DNA of 64,000 bases from Sphingomonas gellani (lineage in GTDB: Bacteria; Pseudomonadota; Alphaproteobacteria; Sphingomonadales; Sphingomonadaceae), in assembly GCF_900110035.1 (NCBI RefSeq), contig NZ_FOCF01000002.1, positions 372,001-436,000 of the forward strand. Reading direction: 5' to 3'. Both the position numbers and the translations under genes were made by a program. Positions 39,777 to 48,764 of the stretch are shown here, one piece after another (position 1 is the first letter of the stretch; each line of letters begins with the position of its first letter). A model generated the notes under the pieces. It was given only the letters and a program-made list of their open reading frames with translations. It had not been told where the DNA came from and ran no database searches.

Positions 39777-41291
39777 GTGCTGGCCAGACATGACGCCATG
39801 ATCCGCCCCCGCGCGCTTCTTCTCGCCCCGATGGTGCTGGCCGGCTGTTCGGTCGGGCCGGACTATCGCCCCGGCACGCCGGCCGAGCTGGGCGTCCCCG
39901 ACGCCTATTCCGTTCCCGCGACCGCGACGGCGGAGGACCTGACGCGCTGGTGGGATCGTTTCAACGATCCCGTGCTGGCCCGGCTGGTGACGCAGGCGCG
40001 CACCGCCAACACCGACCTCGCCCAATCGGTCGCGCGGCTGCGTCAGGCGCGCGAGGCGCTGGTCCAGTCGCGCAGCAGCCTGCTGCCGACGATCAGCGGT
40101 TCGGGCGGCTACAACCGCTCGTTCAACCTGGTCGGCGGCCAGAGCAACCTGACGCTGCCCGACGGCACCGTGACCACCATCTCGCGCTCCGCCGGCGACA
40201 GCTTTTCGCTCGGCCTCGACGCGCAATACCAGCTCGGCCTGTTCGGAGAGGTCCGCCGCACGGTGGAGGCGACGCGGGCGGAGGAACAGGCGGCGGGCTT
40301 CGACTATGCCGCGGTGCTGGTGTCGGTGGAAGGCGAGGTCGCGCGCAACTACGTCCTCGCCCGCGCCTATCAGGCCCAGGTGGAGAATGCGCGCGCCAGC
40401 CTGGCCATCCAGGACGACAATCTGGAGATCGCCGGTTTCCGCGTGCAGGCCGGGCTGGTGTCCTCCGTCGATGTCGAACAGGCCCGTGCGCAGCGGGCGC
40501 AGACCGCGGCGACCATCCCGACGCTGGAACAGCAATATGCCGCCGCCGTCGCGCGGCTGGGCGTCTTGACCGGCCAGGCACCCGGCGCGCTGCGAGCCGA
40601 GATGGCGGCGGTGCGGCCGATCCCCACAGGGCCGCAGACCGTCGGCGTCGGCATTCCGGCCGACACGCTGCGCCAGCGGCCCGACGTGCTGTCGGCCGAA
40701 CGCGCCTTGGCCGCCGCGACCGCGCGGATCGGCGTCGCCAAGGCACAGCTGTATCCGGCGCTGGCGATCACCGGCAACATCCAGACCAACGCCACCTCGA
40801 TCGGCAATCTGGGCGATGCGATCACCGGCGGCCTGTTCGCCGGGTTGACCCAGGCGATCTTCAACGGTGGCCGGTTGCGGTCGCAGGTGCGTTCGGCGGA
40901 GGCGGCGACCGATGCCGCGTTCGCGACCTACAAGGGCACCGTGCTGACCGCGCTGGAGGATGTGGAAAACGCGATCGTCGCGCTCGACACCGCGCGCCAG
41001 CGGGAGGCGCAGTTCAGGATCGCCTATGACGCAGCGAACAATTCCGCGATCCTGGCGCGCAGCCAGTACCGCACCGGCCTGGCCGACTTCACGACCCTGA
41101 ACCAGCAGGAATCCGCGCTGCTCAGCGCCCGCAACGGCCTGACCCAGGCCCGCTCCGATCAGGCGACGGCGCTGGTCGCGCTGTACGCGGCGCTCGGCGG
41201 CGGGTGGGAAGCGGCCGCGATCCCCGATGCCCGCACCGCCAGCGCCGCGACGGCGGCGGGTGCGCCGCGTGCCTCCACGGAAAGCAACTGA
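39777..41291 (+). CDS. NodT-family outer membrane efflux lipoprotein
   Basis: About 504 residues. A lipoprotein signal ends VLAGC; GTG 39777 has a GGGAG site, and ATG 39798 is the alternative start. SVGPDYRPG follows, the classic NodT/OprM opening. Two OEP repeats are seen (TANTDLAQSVARLRQAREALVQSRSSLLPTISGSGGYNRS; VASVDVEQARAQRAQTAATIPTLEQQYAAAVARLGVLTGQ-like segment; RQRPDVLSAERALAAATARIGVAKAQLYPALAITG). It should form a trimeric outer-membrane and periplasmic tunnel. It overlaps the adaptor gene by 1 nt, so it is the exit duct of this MacAB-type pump. Confidence 0.93.
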   Translation: MLARHDAMIRPRALLLAPMVLAGCSVGPDYRPGTPAELGVPDAYSVPATATAEDLTRWWDRFNDPVLARLVTQARTANTDLAQSVARLRQAREALVQSRSSLLPTISGSGGYNRSFNLVGGQSNLTLPDGTVTTISRSAGDSFSLGLDAQYQLGLFGEVRRTVEATRAEEQAAGFDYAAVLVSVEGEVARNYVLARAYQAQVENARASLAIQDDNLEIAGFRVQAGLVSSVDVEQARAQRAQTAATIPTLEQQYAAAVARLGVLTGQAPGALRAEMAAVRPIPTGPQTVGVGIPADTLRQRPDVLSAERALAAATARIGVAKAQLYPALAITGNIQTNATSIGNLGDAITGGLFAGLTQAIFNGGRLRSQVRSAEAATDAAFATYKGTVLTALEDVENAIVALDTARQREAQFRIAYDAANNSAILARSQYRTGLADFTTLNQQESALLSARNGLTQARSDQATALVALYAALGGGWEAAAIPDARTASAATAAGAPRASTESN

Positions 41292-42676
41292 TGGCGAACG
41301 AACAGCTCGACGAGTTCCTGGGCACCCGGCCCGTGCCGGCGTGGCGCCGCTACCTGAAATGGGTGCTGGTCGCGATCGGCGTCATCCTGCTGGCCTTGCT
41401 CGCGCGCAGCTGGTTCTCGGGCAAGGGCGAGGCGGGGTACGCCACCGCCCAGGTGGAACGCGGCGACCTGACCGTGTCCGTTTCCGCCACGGGCAAGCTG
41501 GCGCCCACCAACCAGGTCACGGTTGGTTCGCAGCTGTCAGGTCTGGTCACGAAGGTGGTGGTCGACGTCAACGACCATGTTTCCGCCGGACAGCCGCTCG
41601 CGCTGATCGATCCCGAACAGATCGAGGATCAGATCCGCCAGATCAGCGCGCAGATCAACGCCAACCAGGCGCAGGTCGGCCAGGCACAGGCGACCGTCGC
41701 CGAAAGCCGCGCGCAGCTGAACCGGCTGGAGGAGGTGTATCGCCTGTCGAACGGCCGCGTCCCCTCGGGCACGGAGCTGCAGGCCGGCCGCGCCGATTAC
41801 CAACGCGCGCTCGCCGGGCTGAAGGCGGCGCAGGCGACGGTTGTCGCGACCCGCGCCCAACTCGCCCAGAGTCAGACGCAGCGCGCCCGCGCCATCATCC
41901 GCAGCCCGGTGTCCGGCGTTGTGCTGGCGCGCCAGGTCGATCCCGGCCAGACGGTCGCCGCCTCGTTCAACACGCCGACGCTGTTCGTGATCGCCGAGGA
42001 CCTCAGCAAGATGAAGCTGGAGGTGGCGATCGACGAGGCCGATGTCGGACAGGTGAAGGTCGGGCAAAAGGCCAGCTTCACCGTGGATGCTTTTCCGGGG
42101 CGGACCTTCCCGGCGGAGATCACCCGCGTCGACCTGGGGTCCAACCTGACGGTCAATTCCGCGACCAGCTCTTCCTCCGCCACCAGCGCGACCGCGACGA
42201 CGGGTCAGGTGGTCAGCTATGCCGCCGACCTGACCGTCGCCAACCCGACATTGCAACTGCGCCCCGGCATGACCGCCACGGCCGACATCGTCACGTCGGA
42301 CAAGCGCGGCGTGCTGCTGGTGCCCAACGCAGCCCTGCGTTTCCGTCCCACGGCGGGCGGCGATCAGGCCGGCGGTGGGATCGCCGGCTCGCTCGCCCCG
42401 CGCTTCCGTCGTGACCGGCCGGAGCGCACCGCCACCACCGTGCGCGGCGCCCGCCAGACGGTGTACGTGAAGGGTGCCGACGGCTCGCCACAGGCGGTGC
42501 AGGTGACCACCGGCGACACCGACGGGTCGAGCACGGAGGTCATCGACGGCGACCTGAAACCGGGTCAGCAGGTCATCACCGGCCAGCTGTCCGGCGGGTC
42601 CGATGCCGCCGGTGGATCGGGCCGGCGCGGCGGTGGCGGTCGTCAGCGGCGGGGCGGGCAGGGCGGTGGCCAGTAA
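41291..42676 (+). CDS. Periplasmic adaptor (membrane fusion) protein, MacA-like
   Basis: 461 residues: a short cytoplasmic N-terminus, a single transmembrane anchor (about 24-43, WVLVAIGVILLALLARSWF), then the HlyD-type lipoyl/beta-barrel/hairpin arrangement. The lipoyl half-motifs are TGKLAPTNQVTVGSQLSGLV and IRSPVSGVVLARQVDPGQTV; the hairpin coiled coil spans about 120-190; and the barrel has VAIDEADVGQVKVGQKASFTVDAFPGR. The C-terminus is an unusual Gly/Arg/Gln tail (GGGGRQRRGGQGGGQ). It links the MacB-type ABC transporter to the NodT duct. Its last 11 nt overlap the ATPase gene. Confidence 0.92.
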   Translation: MANEQLDEFLGTRPVPAWRRYLKWVLVAIGVILLALLARSWFSGKGEAGYATAQVERGDLTVSVSATGKLAPTNQVTVGSQLSGLVTKVVVDVNDHVSAGQPLALIDPEQIEDQIRQISAQINANQAQVGQAQATVAESRAQLNRLEEVYRLSNGRVPSGTELQAGRADYQRALAGLKAAQATVVATRAQLAQSQTQRARAIIRSPVSGVVLARQVDPGQTVAASFNTPTLFVIAEDLSKMKLEVAIDEADVGQVKVGQKASFTVDAFPGRTFPAEITRVDLGSNLTVNSATSSSSATSATATTGQVVSYAADLTVANPTLQLRPGMTATADIVTSDKRGVLLVPNAALRFRPTAGGDQAGGGIAGSLAPRFRRDRPERTATTVRGARQTVYVKGADGSPQAVQVTTGDTDGSSTEVIDGDLKPGQQVITGQLSGGSDAAGGSGRRGGGGRQRRGGQGGGQ

Positions 42677-43415
42677 CCCCGCCGCCCCCCCGGCCGACGC
42701 CGCGCCGCTGATCCGGCTGCGCGACGTCATCAAGACCTATGGCAGCGGCGCGACCCAGTTTCAGGCGCTGAAGGGCGTCGACCTGGACATCGATGGCGGC
42801 GATTTCGTCGCCGTCATGGGGCCGTCCGGATCGGGCAAGTCGACGACCATGAACATCCTGGGCTGTCTCGACGTGCCGTCCGGGGGCGAGTTCCTGTTTC
42901 GCGGCTTCCCGGTGCAGACGCTGGACCGCGACCAGCGCGCGCTGCTTCGGCGCAAATATCTCGGCTTCGTGTTCCAGGGCTTCAACCTGCTGTCGCGCAC
43001 CTCGGCGTTGGAGAATGTCGAGCTGCCCCTGCTGTACCGTGGCGACGAGAAGAAGGCGCGGCGTGATCTATCCATGGCCGCGCTGGAAAAGGTCGGGCTC
43101 GATCGCTGGTGGGACCACACGCCCGCCGAGCTGTCGGGCGGCCAGCAACAGCGCGTCGCCATCGCCCGCGCGATCGTCACCCAACCCGACGTGCTGCTGG
43201 CGGACGAGCCGACCGGCAACCTCGATTCCGAACGGTCGGTGGAGATCATGGAGCTGCTCACCGACCTGAACCGGACCAGCAACATCACCGTGCTGATGGT
43301 GACGCACGAGCCCGACATGGCCGCCTTCGCGCGCACGGTGGTCCACTTCAAGGACGGGCTGGTCGAACGTATCGAACGGAACCACCGCCCCGGCGTGGTC
43401 CCGGAGAACGATTGA
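42666..43415 (+). CDS. MacB-type ABC transporter ATPase
   Basis: 249 residues. GTG 42666 is the most fitting start (ASNPAAPPADAAPLIRLRDVIKTYGSG). ABC motifs: Walker A GPSGSGKST, Q loop FVFQGFNLL, signature LSGGQQQRVAIARA, Walker B LLADEPTGNLDSE, switch VTHEPDMAAF. LolD/MacB subfamily by the NLDSERSVEIMELLTDLN block. In the E. coli MacB protein ATPase and permease are fused; here they are separate genes 3 nt apart. Substrate unknown (macrolides, peptides, lipids or siderophores in relatives). Confidence 0.93.
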   Translation: MASNPAAPPADAAPLIRLRDVIKTYGSGATQFQALKGVDLDIDGGDFVAVMGPSGSGKSTTMNILGCLDVPSGGEFLFRGFPVQTLDRDQRALLRRKYLGFVFQGFNLLSRTSALENVELPLLYRGDEKKARRDLSMAALEKVGLDRWWDHTPAELSGGQQQRVAIARAIVTQPDVLLADEPTGNLDSERSVEIMELLTDLNRTSNITVLMVTHEPDMAAFARTVVHFKDGLVERIERNHRPGVVPEND

Positions 43416-43418
43416 GCC

Positions 43419-44627
43419 ATGTTCGGCACCATCCTCACCCTCGCACTGCGCTCGATCGCCCGGCACAAGCTGCGCTCGTTCCTGACCATCCTCGGCATCA
43501 TCATCGGCGTCGCGGCGGTTGTGACGATGGTGACGCTGGGCCGCGCCACCACGCTTCAGGTGCAAAAGAACATCGCCGCGCTCGGCACCAACATCCTTCA
43601 GGTCCGGCCCGGCCAGGGTTTCGGCCGCGGCGGCGGCGGCCCGCGACCGCCGGACTTCAAGCCGGAGGACGTGACCGCGATCGCCGATCAGGTCGCCGGC
43701 GTCACGGCGGTCGCGCCCCAGGCATCGGCCACCGTCACCGCGGTGTACGAGGGCGCGAACTGGTCCACCACGGTCAACGGCACCACCGACGCGATCTTCC
43801 AGGTACAACCCTGGCCGCTGCTCGACGGCCGCCGCTGGACCCCGGCGGAGGAACAGGCGGGCAAGGCGGTGTGCATCATCGGCGGTACGGTGGTGAAGAA
43901 CCTGTTCCCCGGCATCGATCCGGTCGGCAAGCGGTTCCGCGTCGGCAGCATCAGCTGCGACGTGATCGGCACGCTGACCACGCGCGGCCAGGCGGGGTTC
44001 GGCGGCGATCAGGACGACACGGTGGTCATGCCGATCAAGGCGGTGCAGCGCCGCTTCACCGGCAACCGCGACATCCGCCTGATGCTGGTCGGCGTCGATC
44101 AGCGTTTCTCCACCGACGCGGTGCAATCCTCCATCACCGACCTGCTGCGCGAACGGCGCAGTATCACCGGCGGCAAGGAGGACGATTTCAACATCTTCGA
44201 TACCAAGCAGATTTCCGACACTTTCTCCTCCACCACCGTTCTGCTGACCCGCATCGTCACGGCGGTCGCGGCGATCAGCCTGGTGGTCGGCGGCATCGGC
44301 ATCATGAACATCATGCTGGTGTCGGTGACCGAACGCACGCGGGAGATCGGCATACGCCTGGCCATCGGCGCGGTCGCGCGCGAGGTGCTGATGCAGTTCC
44401 TGGTGGAGGCAGTGGCCCTGTCGTGCCTGGGCGGGCTGATCGGGCTGGTGATCGCGCAACTCGCGGTCGGCGCGCTTTCCGCGCTGGGCGGCTTGCCGTT
44501 CCTGTTCGTGCCGGGGATCAACATCCTCGCCTTCGCCATCTCGGCGATCATCGGCGTCGTGTTCGGCTACTTTCCCGCCCGCCGCGCCGCCGCCCTCAAC
44601 CCCATCGACGCGCTGCGGCACGAATAA
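43419..44627 (+). CDS. MacB-type ABC transporter permease
   Basis: 402 residues with the MacB topology. One N-terminal transmembrane helix (LRSFLTILGIIIGVAAVVTMVTLG) is followed by a large periplasmic domain (about 45-275: MacB_PCD, with GGTVVKNLFPGIDPVGKRFRVG). Three C-terminal helices form the FtsX domain (AVAAISLVVGGIGIMNIMLVSVTERTREIGIRLAIGA; VEAVALSCLGGLIGLVIAQLA; ISAIIGVVFGYFPARRAAALNPIDALRHE). The EIGIRLAIGA coupling helix and PARRAAALNPI terminus are diagnostic. With the preceding three genes it makes a complete tripartite pump. Confidence 0.94.
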   Translation: MFGTILTLALRSIARHKLRSFLTILGIIIGVAAVVTMVTLGRATTLQVQKNIAALGTNILQVRPGQGFGRGGGGPRPPDFKPEDVTAIADQVAGVTAVAPQASATVTAVYEGANWSTTVNGTTDAIFQVQPWPLLDGRRWTPAEEQAGKAVCIIGGTVVKNLFPGIDPVGKRFRVGSISCDVIGTLTTRGQAGFGGDQDDTVVMPIKAVQRRFTGNRDIRLMLVGVDQRFSTDAVQSSITDLLRERRSITGGKEDDFNIFDTKQISDTFSSTTVLLTRIVTAVAAISLVVGGIGIMNIMLVSVTERTREIGIRLAIGAVAREVLMQFLVEAVALSCLGGLIGLVIAQLAVGALSALGGLPFLFVPGINILAFAISAIIGVVFGYFPARRAAALNPIDALRHE

Positions 44628-44953
44628 GCGTGGTGGGCGCCAATCGGGGGTGAGGCTGAGATGCATCCGAGCCGGAGCGGGATATGTGACGGACCTCGCC
44701 CAGCGCGGCGATCAAGCACTGTTTGAAGATGGAGGTGAGGATCCGCCTCGGTCGACGGGTTAGGCAGAGCTGCGGCGGGTCCGTGGGATCATGTGCCGCC
44801 ATGAACCGTACGCCGCTCGCCAGAGACGTGGCGGCATGGGGCGCGATATCGGCCTGCCGCTATCGCCGGCAGGTGCGAGGCTCGACCCGCCGTCAGGTAG
44901 CAGTGGCGCCGCGCCGCCTACAGGTGCAGCCGCCCCTCTGCCATGCTCCAGCC
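44628..44953. other. Convergent intergenic stretch without supported genes
   Basis: 326 bp between the efflux operon and the molybdoenzyme operon, which end towards each other. Short open frames exist on both strands but show no ribosome-binding site or recognisable protein. One hairpin, CCTGCCG/CGGCAGG near 44855-44875, is visible without a T run. Confidence 0.5.
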
Positions 44954-45565
44954 TTAGCTCTCGCGCGCAGTCCGTAGAGCGTCCAGCGTCAACGCCGTGT
45001 CGACATCGACCAGTTCGGCCGGTCTGGCCATGACGTGACGGGCGGCGCGGATCAGGTCGCGGGCCCCTATGTCGCCGCTCAGTCCCCTCAGACTTGCGAA
45101 ATGTGCGCGCCCGAACAGGGCTGGCGGGCTGGCGCTATCACCATCGCTTGATGCCACGACCCCGGCGCGGTCGGCCGCCTCGAACAGCCGCTCGACATGG
45201 GCGGCGGTCACGCACGGCATGTCGGCCAGCGCCACCACCACGGCCTCTACACCCTGCCGTTCCGCCGTTTCCACGCCGAGCCTGATCGATCGCGCCATGC
45301 CCGCCGCCGGGTCGTGGTTGCGGATCACCTGAAATCCGTACGCGCTCAGGTCGAGATCATGGCCGGCAACCACTGCGACCCGTACCGCAAAGGGCAGTGA
45401 CGCAAGCACCCGCGCAGCGTGCAGGCCGAGGGGCAGGCCGTGCAGGTCCTGTTCCAGCTTGTTGCACCCCGCGCCGAAACGGGACGAGCGGCCCGCCGCC
45501 AGCAGGATCAGCGCGCTGCGTTCGATCCTCGGCCTGACGGTGGCGCCACCGTCAGACCTTGTCAT
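44954..45565 (-). CDS. MobA-like nucleotidyltransferase (MocA type)
   Basis: 203 residues. Nucleotidyltransferase signature ALILLAAGRSSRFGAGCNKLEQDLHGLPL with the LAAGRSSRFG loop. The metal-binding region is VVVALADMPCVTAAHVERL, and SPPALFGRAHFASLRGLSGDIGARDLI follows. This group attaches CMP or GMP to molybdopterin (MocA makes molybdopterin cytosine dinucleotide). It is the last gene of the Pao-like operon and overlaps xdhC by 14 nt, so making the MCD form of the cofactor for the molybdenum subunit is the natural role. CTP versus GTP choice cannot be proven from the sequence. Confidence 0.88.
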   Translation of the reverse strand: MTRSDGGATVRPRIERSALILLAAGRSSRFGAGCNKLEQDLHGLPLGLHAARVLASLPFAVRVAVVAGHDLDLSAYGFQVIRNHDPAAGMARSIRLGVETAERQGVEAVVVALADMPCVTAAHVERLFEAADRAGVVASSDGDSASPPALFGRAHFASLRGLSGDIGARDLIRAARHVMARPAELVDVDTALTLDALRTARES

Positions 45566-46475
45566 GGAAGGCGGCGATCATCGCCGCCGCGACCGACAGC
45601 GCGATCTCCGACGGGCCGATCGCGCCGATGTCGATACCGACCGGGCCGTCGATCCGGTCGAGCTGTTCCACCGACAGCCCAGCCGCCGCCAGCCGCTCCC
45701 GCCGGGCGGCATGGCTGCGCCGCGACCCCAGCGCGCCGACATAGGCGGCCTGGCTGTTCAGTGCCGCGATCAGCGCCGGATCGTCGATCTTGGTATCGTG
45801 GCTCAGCGTCACCACCGCCGTCGCCGGACCGGGCCGCCATGCCTCCACCGCCTCGTCCGGCCAGCGATCGTCCAGCGTCACGCCGGGGAAGCGTTCCTCG
45901 GTCAGGAAGCGGCCGCGCGGGTCGATCACCACTGTCTCGATGCCCAGCGTGCGTGCCAGTTGCGCCAACGCCTGTGCGATCTGCACCGCGCCCACGATCA
46001 GCAGCCGGCGCGGCGGGTCGTAGCGGTTGGCGAACACCGATCCCGTCTCCACCGGCCTCAGGTAGCTGTGCCCGGTGGACAGGTCGGTGGCGACGGTCAG
46101 CGCGCGGCCGTCGTCCCGCGCCTCCGCGATGCGGTCGAACAGCTCCGGGTCGAACCCCTCGGCCGACACGGGCTGCACCATGACCTCGATCTCGCCGCCA
46201 CAGGGCAGGCCGACTTCCCACGCCGCCGTGTCGGCGACACCGTAGCGCTTCACCTGAAACGGCGCGCCGGCGATCACCTCGGCGGCGGTCTGCATGATGT
46301 CGCTTTCGACGCAGCCGCCCGATACCGACCCCTCGAACCGCCCGTCCGCATGGACCAGCATGTGGCTGCCGCGGGGGCGGGGGGCGGAGCCCCAGGTGGA
46401 GGTGACGGTGGCGAGAGCCAGCGGTTCACCCCGCCACGCCCGCGCCGCCGCGATCACACTGTCGTTTTCAGCCAT
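45552..46475 (-). CDS. XdhC-family molybdoenzyme maturation factor
   Basis: 307 residues with the XdhC_CoxI domain (LATVTSTWGSAPRPRGSHMLVHADGRFEGSVSGGCVESDIM, about 18-80) and a C-terminal Rossmann XdhC_C domain (LLIVGAVQIAQALAQLARTLGIETVVIDPRGRF; SHDTKIDDPALIAALNSQAAYVGALGSRRSHA). Proteins of this kind bind and sulphurate Moco and insert it into xanthine-dehydrogenase-family enzymes, as PaoD does in E. coli. It lies 29 nt downstream of the catalytic subunit gene. Cytoplasmic chaperone, not part of the final enzyme. Confidence 0.93.
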   Translation of the reverse strand: MAENDSVIAAARAWRGEPLALATVTSTWGSAPRPRGSHMLVHADGRFEGSVSGGCVESDIMQTAAEVIAGAPFQVKRYGVADTAAWEVGLPCGGEIEVMVQPVSAEGFDPELFDRIAEARDDGRALTVATDLSTGHSYLRPVETGSVFANRYDPPRRLLIVGAVQIAQALAQLARTLGIETVVIDPRGRFLTEERFPGVTLDDRWPDEAVEAWRPGPATAVVTLSHDTKIDDPALIAALNSQAAYVGALGSRRSHAARRERLAAAGLSVEQLDRIDGPVGIDIGAIGPSEIALSVAAAMIAAFHDKV

Positions 46476-46504
46476 CCGCCTGTCTTACCACGATGCCCGC
46501 CACA

Positions 46505-48760
46505 TCACACCGGGGGCAAACCGTCCAGCAGCTTGTCCAGCGTGATCGGAAAGCTGCGCACCCGCACGCCCACCGCATTGTGGATCGCGTTGGCGATCGC
46601 CGCGCCGGCACCGGAGATGCCCAGCTCGCCCAGACCCTTGGCATGGATCGGATTGGCATGGACGTCGCGTTCGGGCAGGAAATGCACCTCGATCTGCGGC
46701 ACGTCGGCATTGGCCGGCACGTGGTATTCCGCCAGGTCGCGGTTGGCGACGCGGCCATTGCGCGGATCGTGGACGATCTCCTCGGTCAGCGCACCGCCGA
46801 TGCCGAACACCATGCCGCCGATGCATTGCGACCGGGCGGTCTTCTCGTTCAGGATGCGGCCTCCGGCGAATACGCCCAGCATCCGCACCACCCGGACCTC
46901 ACCCGTCACGGCATTCACCGCGACCTCGACGAAGTGCGCGCCATAGGAGGCCTGGGTCGTCTCCTTCTCCTGCTTGCCGGGCTTGATCTCGCCGGTCGCG
47001 GACATGCCGTCCCCAACCAGTTCGGCGAGCGGCACCGAACGGTTGTCCGCGATGACGCGGCCGTCCTTCATGGTCATCGTCTCGGCGGCGACGCCCATCT
47101 TGTCCGCGACCTGCTTGCGCAGCGCCTCGCACGCCAGATAGACCGACGATCCGGACGATCCCGCGCCCCATGATCCGCCCGATCCTGCACCGGGAGGGGC
47201 ATCGGTGTCGCCCAGATGGACGGTCACAACCTCGATCGGCAGTCCCAGGATCTCGGCGGTGATCTGAGCCAGGATGGTATAGGTGCCGGTGCCGATATCG
47301 GTCATGTCGGTTTCGACGATGGCGCGGCCTTGACCATCGATCGTCACCTTCGCCGCGGAGGGTTGCAGCACGTTGGACCGCGCCGCAGTGGCGACGCCCA
47401 GGCCATGGAACCACTCGCCGCGCCGATCCTCGGCGACGCCCTTGCGCTTGTCCCAGCCGAACAGCTCGGCGCCCTTGTCCAGCGCGGGGACCACCTGGCG
47501 CGTCGAGAACGGCACCTGCTTCTGCGGGTCCTGCTCCGGCTCGTTGCGGCGGCGCAGTTCGATCGGGTCCATGCCGATCTTGTCCGCCAGTTCGTCCATC
47601 GCGCTTTCGGTCGCCAGCATGCCGACCGCCTCTCCGGGCGCACGCATCGATCCGGACAGCAGCCGGTCGAGCTCGACCACGCGGTGCGTGATCAGCCGGT
47701 TCTCGCCCGGATAGACGAAGTGCGTCGACGCACCTGTCGGTTCGAAAAAGCCTTCGCCCGGCAGGTTCGACCCCAGCGTCTCGTGCGCGATCGCGGTGAT
47801 ACGGCCATCCGCGTCCGCGCCCAGCCGCACGCGCTGTTCCGTGTCGGACCGGCGCACGGTCGCGTCGAATACCTGCTGGCGCGCCATCACCGCCTTGACC
47901 GGCCGGCCCAGCGTCTTTGCAGCCACCGCCGCCGCGACGCTTTCGGGCGCGATGCCCAGCTTCGATCCGAAGCCGCCGCCGACGTAACGGGCGATGATGC
48001 GCACCTTGTCCTTCGACAGGCCCAGCGCGTCGGCCAACTGCTGCCGGTCAGACGATGGCATCTGATACGCGCCGTGGATGGTCAGCCGGCCATCCTCGTC
48101 CCAGCTCGCGATGCTGGCGTGCAACTCCATCGCGGCCGAGTTCTGGCTGGGCGTGTCGTAAGTGGCGTCCAGCGTGACCGCGGCCTCTGCTAGCGCCTTT
48201 TCCACATCGCCCTGCTTGTAATCGGGCGGGATCACGCCGGGCGGCGGCGTCTTCGCCTCGTCCCGGTAGGCGTCCAGATTATAGCGGCCTTCCTTTGTCT
48301 CGAAGTCGATCGCCTGTTGCAGCCGGTACGCGCCGTCGCGCGCCGCTTCGTAGCTTTCGCCGACCACGATCGCGACCGGCTCTCCCCAGTAATCTACGCT
48401 CTCCACACCCTGGGTCGGCGATTTGGTCTCGCCGCCCTGTCCTGGATTGCGCAGGAACGTCTTGTAGTCGGTGATGACGTCGATCACGCCGGGCACCGCC
48501 TTCGCGATCTCGGCATGCAAGTCGACCACCTTGCCCTTGCCCACGGTGGAGCCGACCAGGAATCCGTACGCGACATTGTCGAGGTCATATTCCGCGGCGT
48601 AGGTCGCGCGACCCGCCACCTTCAGCGGCCCGTCGATCCGGTCCAGCGGCTTCCCGATCACGTCCTGCGCCCCGGTGTCGAGCAGACTTTCGGGATGCGG
48701 CTCGTCCATCTTCAGCGCGTTGGTATCGTCCCCGCCGAACAGCTTTTCCAAACCCAGCAT
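46505..48760 (-). CDS. paoC: PaoC-like molybdopterin-binding aldehyde/xanthine oxidoreductase subunit
   Basis: 751-residue catalytic subunit. The N-terminal domain (KPLDRIDGPLKVAGRATYAAEYDL) belongs to the aldehyde oxidase a/b hammerhead. The Moco-binding region contains YVGGGFGSKLG, LDRLLSGSMRAPGEAVGMLATESAMDELADKIGMDPIELRRRNEP, GSGGSWGAGSSGSSVYLA and the C-terminal KGLGELGISGAGAAIANAIHNAVG with the likely catalytic Glu. It closely resembles E. coli PaoC (YagR), a periplasmic aldehyde oxidoreductase. Substrate is presumably an aldehyde or N-heterocycle. It is 4 nt after the FAD subunit gene. Confidence 0.92.
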   Translation of the reverse strand: MLGLEKLFGGDDTNALKMDEPHPESLLDTGAQDVIGKPLDRIDGPLKVAGRATYAAEYDLDNVAYGFLVGSTVGKGKVVDLHAEIAKAVPGVIDVITDYKTFLRNPGQGGETKSPTQGVESVDYWGEPVAIVVGESYEAARDGAYRLQQAIDFETKEGRYNLDAYRDEAKTPPPGVIPPDYKQGDVEKALAEAAVTLDATYDTPSQNSAAMELHASIASWDEDGRLTIHGAYQMPSSDRQQLADALGLSKDKVRIIARYVGGGFGSKLGIAPESVAAAVAAKTLGRPVKAVMARQQVFDATVRRSDTEQRVRLGADADGRITAIAHETLGSNLPGEGFFEPTGASTHFVYPGENRLITHRVVELDRLLSGSMRAPGEAVGMLATESAMDELADKIGMDPIELRRRNEPEQDPQKQVPFSTRQVVPALDKGAELFGWDKRKGVAEDRRGEWFHGLGVATAARSNVLQPSAAKVTIDGQGRAIVETDMTDIGTGTYTILAQITAEILGLPIEVVTVHLGDTDAPPGAGSGGSWGAGSSGSSVYLACEALRKQVADKMGVAAETMTMKDGRVIADNRSVPLAELVGDGMSATGEIKPGKQEKETTQASYGAHFVEVAVNAVTGEVRVVRMLGVFAGGRILNEKTARSQCIGGMVFGIGGALTEEIVHDPRNGRVANRDLAEYHVPANADVPQIEVHFLPERDVHANPIHAKGLGELGISGAGAAIANAIHNAVGVRVRSFPITLDKLLDGLPPV

Positions 48761-48764
48761 GTGC

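Noticed and set aside
44723..44977. 84-codon plus-strand frame in the gap after the MacB permease
   Set aside because: No family, no convincing start signal, and it runs into the 3' end of the opposite-strand mocA-like gene.
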